NCBI GenBank assembly: GCA_965153355.1
Contig: OZ231127.1
Coordinates: forward strand, 55,180,001 to 55,244,000
Origin: Flaccisagitta enflata
Taxonomy: Eukaryota; Chaetognatha; Sagittoidea; Aphragmophora
Reading direction: 5' to 3'
DNA: 64,000 nucleotides
Shown here: positions 63,017 to 64,000 of the stretch, one piece after another
How the letters are laid out: each line of letters starts with the position of its first letter
How positions within the stretch are numbered: the stretch's first letter is position 1
The notes under the pieces: generated by a model
Told to the model about the DNA's origin: nothing
What the model saw: the letters and a program-made list of their open reading frames with translations, nothing else
Databases searched by the model: none
Translations under genes and position numbers: made by a program

Positions 63017-63062
63017 CGCAAAAATCGCAAAAATCGCGAAAAATCGCGAAAATCGCAAAAAT
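63017..63062. repeat. Short AAAATCGCG tandem
   Basis: Five imperfect 'aaaatcgc(g/a)' units just upstream of the terminal reading frame. Confidence 0.8.
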
Positions 63063-63155
63063 ATGGATATTTGTAAAAAACAATTCAATGCATTTCTATC
63101 TTTGAATGTCATTTAAAGTGGAAAAAATTGTAGCAATTTCTTGATTTTCTATAAG

Positions 63156-64000
63156 GTGTTTAAGGACAGATCTTGCCCGCATCATGTCTGGTTACATCAT
63201 TTTGATGATAACCTCAATTATTTGGACCAAAACCCAGATTGCATGAATCAGCTGGCCTGTATCTGCAGAGGAATGTCTGACCTTGAGGAGGTTTTGAAAT
63301 TTGCCTGGGCATGCCTAGGGCTCATTGGGATCCATTTGTATGAACCTTAATTGTACCTGAATATTGATCTGAATACTAAGCAATCACAGCTGTATTCTTA
63401 ACTCAATGATTCCCAAAGTCATGGCAATCGTTGTCAGTTACAAAGTCCAGCTTTCAAGTCACTGCAGGTGGCATGGAGATCACCACTTTCACAAGAGTCT
63501 CCTTATGACAAGGATGCGACTGAAAGTCTACAGAAATATTTGTCAGATGCAGACACGCCACTTATGCAGGCGCAAATCAATGATTGTTTGAAGGTTTTGG
63601 CTGCAGGATTTGTCGATCAAAGAGGAGCAGCATATGGTTTTGGTCCTGGCAGCAATAACCAAGCTACCATAACTCAAGAGGCATCTCTTGAAAAACTAGA
63701 CATATTCCACCCTCATTCTAAGTCCATTGAGAGTGCTTTTGGGCACATGGATAACCTACTGCGCCAAACAGGCCCACAAGGATTTGAGAAAGCAATTCAA
63801 ACCATGCAAATTGCATCTGCAAAGGATCTTGTTTTTAATGAAACCCATTCTTGGAGGTTTACAATATTGAACAAAAGAAAGAAATTGGCAAACATCCAAT
63901 TTGATTGGACTGAAAGTCAGATAAAGTTACTTGACAATGGCGTAGAAGAAGCAGATGTAAATGCACTCCAAAGAGCTCAGGCAATGACCAAGCTGATAGC
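63156..64000 (+). CDS. Unrecognised protein-coding frame, runs off the window
   Basis: Preceded by an acceptor-like 'ttgattttctataag'. Reads VFKDRSCPHHVWLHHFDDNL... GLIGIHLYEP, then meets TAA at 63348 and again at 63399 in the same frame, and is open from 63402 to the window end (199 codons, ...GSNNQATITQEASLEK..., ...SAFGHMDNLLRQTGPQGF..., ...NGVEEADVNALQRAQAM...). The composition is protein-like on both sides of the stops. Either it is a decaying copy with two nonsense changes, or a short intron 63338-63418 (donor TTT|gtatga, acceptor cccaaag, 81 nt) removes both stops and keeps the frame. I do not recognise the family; lineage-specific or transposon-derived proteins are possible. Confidence 0.5.

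Overview
The window looks like nuclear DNA of a non-vertebrate animal, most likely a marine invertebrate. The gene pieces are metazoan: a WD40 protein of the WDR97/WDR87 type spread over at least 18 small exons with GT-AG introns, a class A neuropeptide-type GPCR, and a DEG/ENaC-type channel N-terminus. The rest is dominated by short non-autonomous DNA transposons, tandem repeats and microsatellites. The species cannot be fixed from this. The (ACGG)n-bearing hairpin elements recall pearl/DINE-1-type Helentron derivatives described in bivalves and flies, which fits a lophotrochozoan but does not prove it.

Layout. 0-14 kb is repeat-rich intergenic DNA, with two exons of a probable DEG/ENaC channel on the minus strand (4407-4974), an intact 874-bp hAT-type MITE with a perfect 8-bp target duplication, several hairpin elements and other foldback elements. 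14.3-24.03 kb holds the WDR97-like gene on the plus strand. Its exons were chained here by splice sites and reading phase, and they agree throughout except for one missing connector near 20 kb. Its last visible exon has a duplicated tail inside a GA microsatellite. A convergent C-terminal exon of an unrecognised membrane protein lies at 24471-25051 (minus). 25.1-37.7 kb is a tandem array of about 912-bp monomers, each containing a minisatellite in head-to-head inverted form. It is broken by a 3.75-kb block made of about 28 copies of a 116-bp satellite and by a 996-bp TA-flanked transposon. 38.9-40.6 kb carries an intronless stretch of a GPCR (minus) with six of seven membrane helices. 41-52 kb is again transposons, nested up to three deep, and minisatellites, with two or three weak plus-strand exon candidates. 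52.4-54.7 kb holds four C-terminal exons of an Ala/Ser/Lys-rich disordered protein (minus). 55-61 kb is made of three kinds of minisatellite, and the last 850 bp contains an open frame that runs off the window.

The most interesting system is the family of roughly 200-bp hairpin elements, about 20 copies. One end is a palindrome of the type AGTCGCG...CGCGACT followed by AAAAA. The opposite end carries a subterminal copy of one palindrome arm, and the two sites change together from copy to copy. The 116-bp satellite monomer has the same end architecture with a different palindrome (AGATGCG...CGCATCT), and its block finishes in a matching subterminal site. This suggests a satellite born by repeated copying of a transposon end. 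A second theme is minisatellites that flip into their own reverse complement, often with 29-bp units. No functional operon-like cooperation between the genes is implied.
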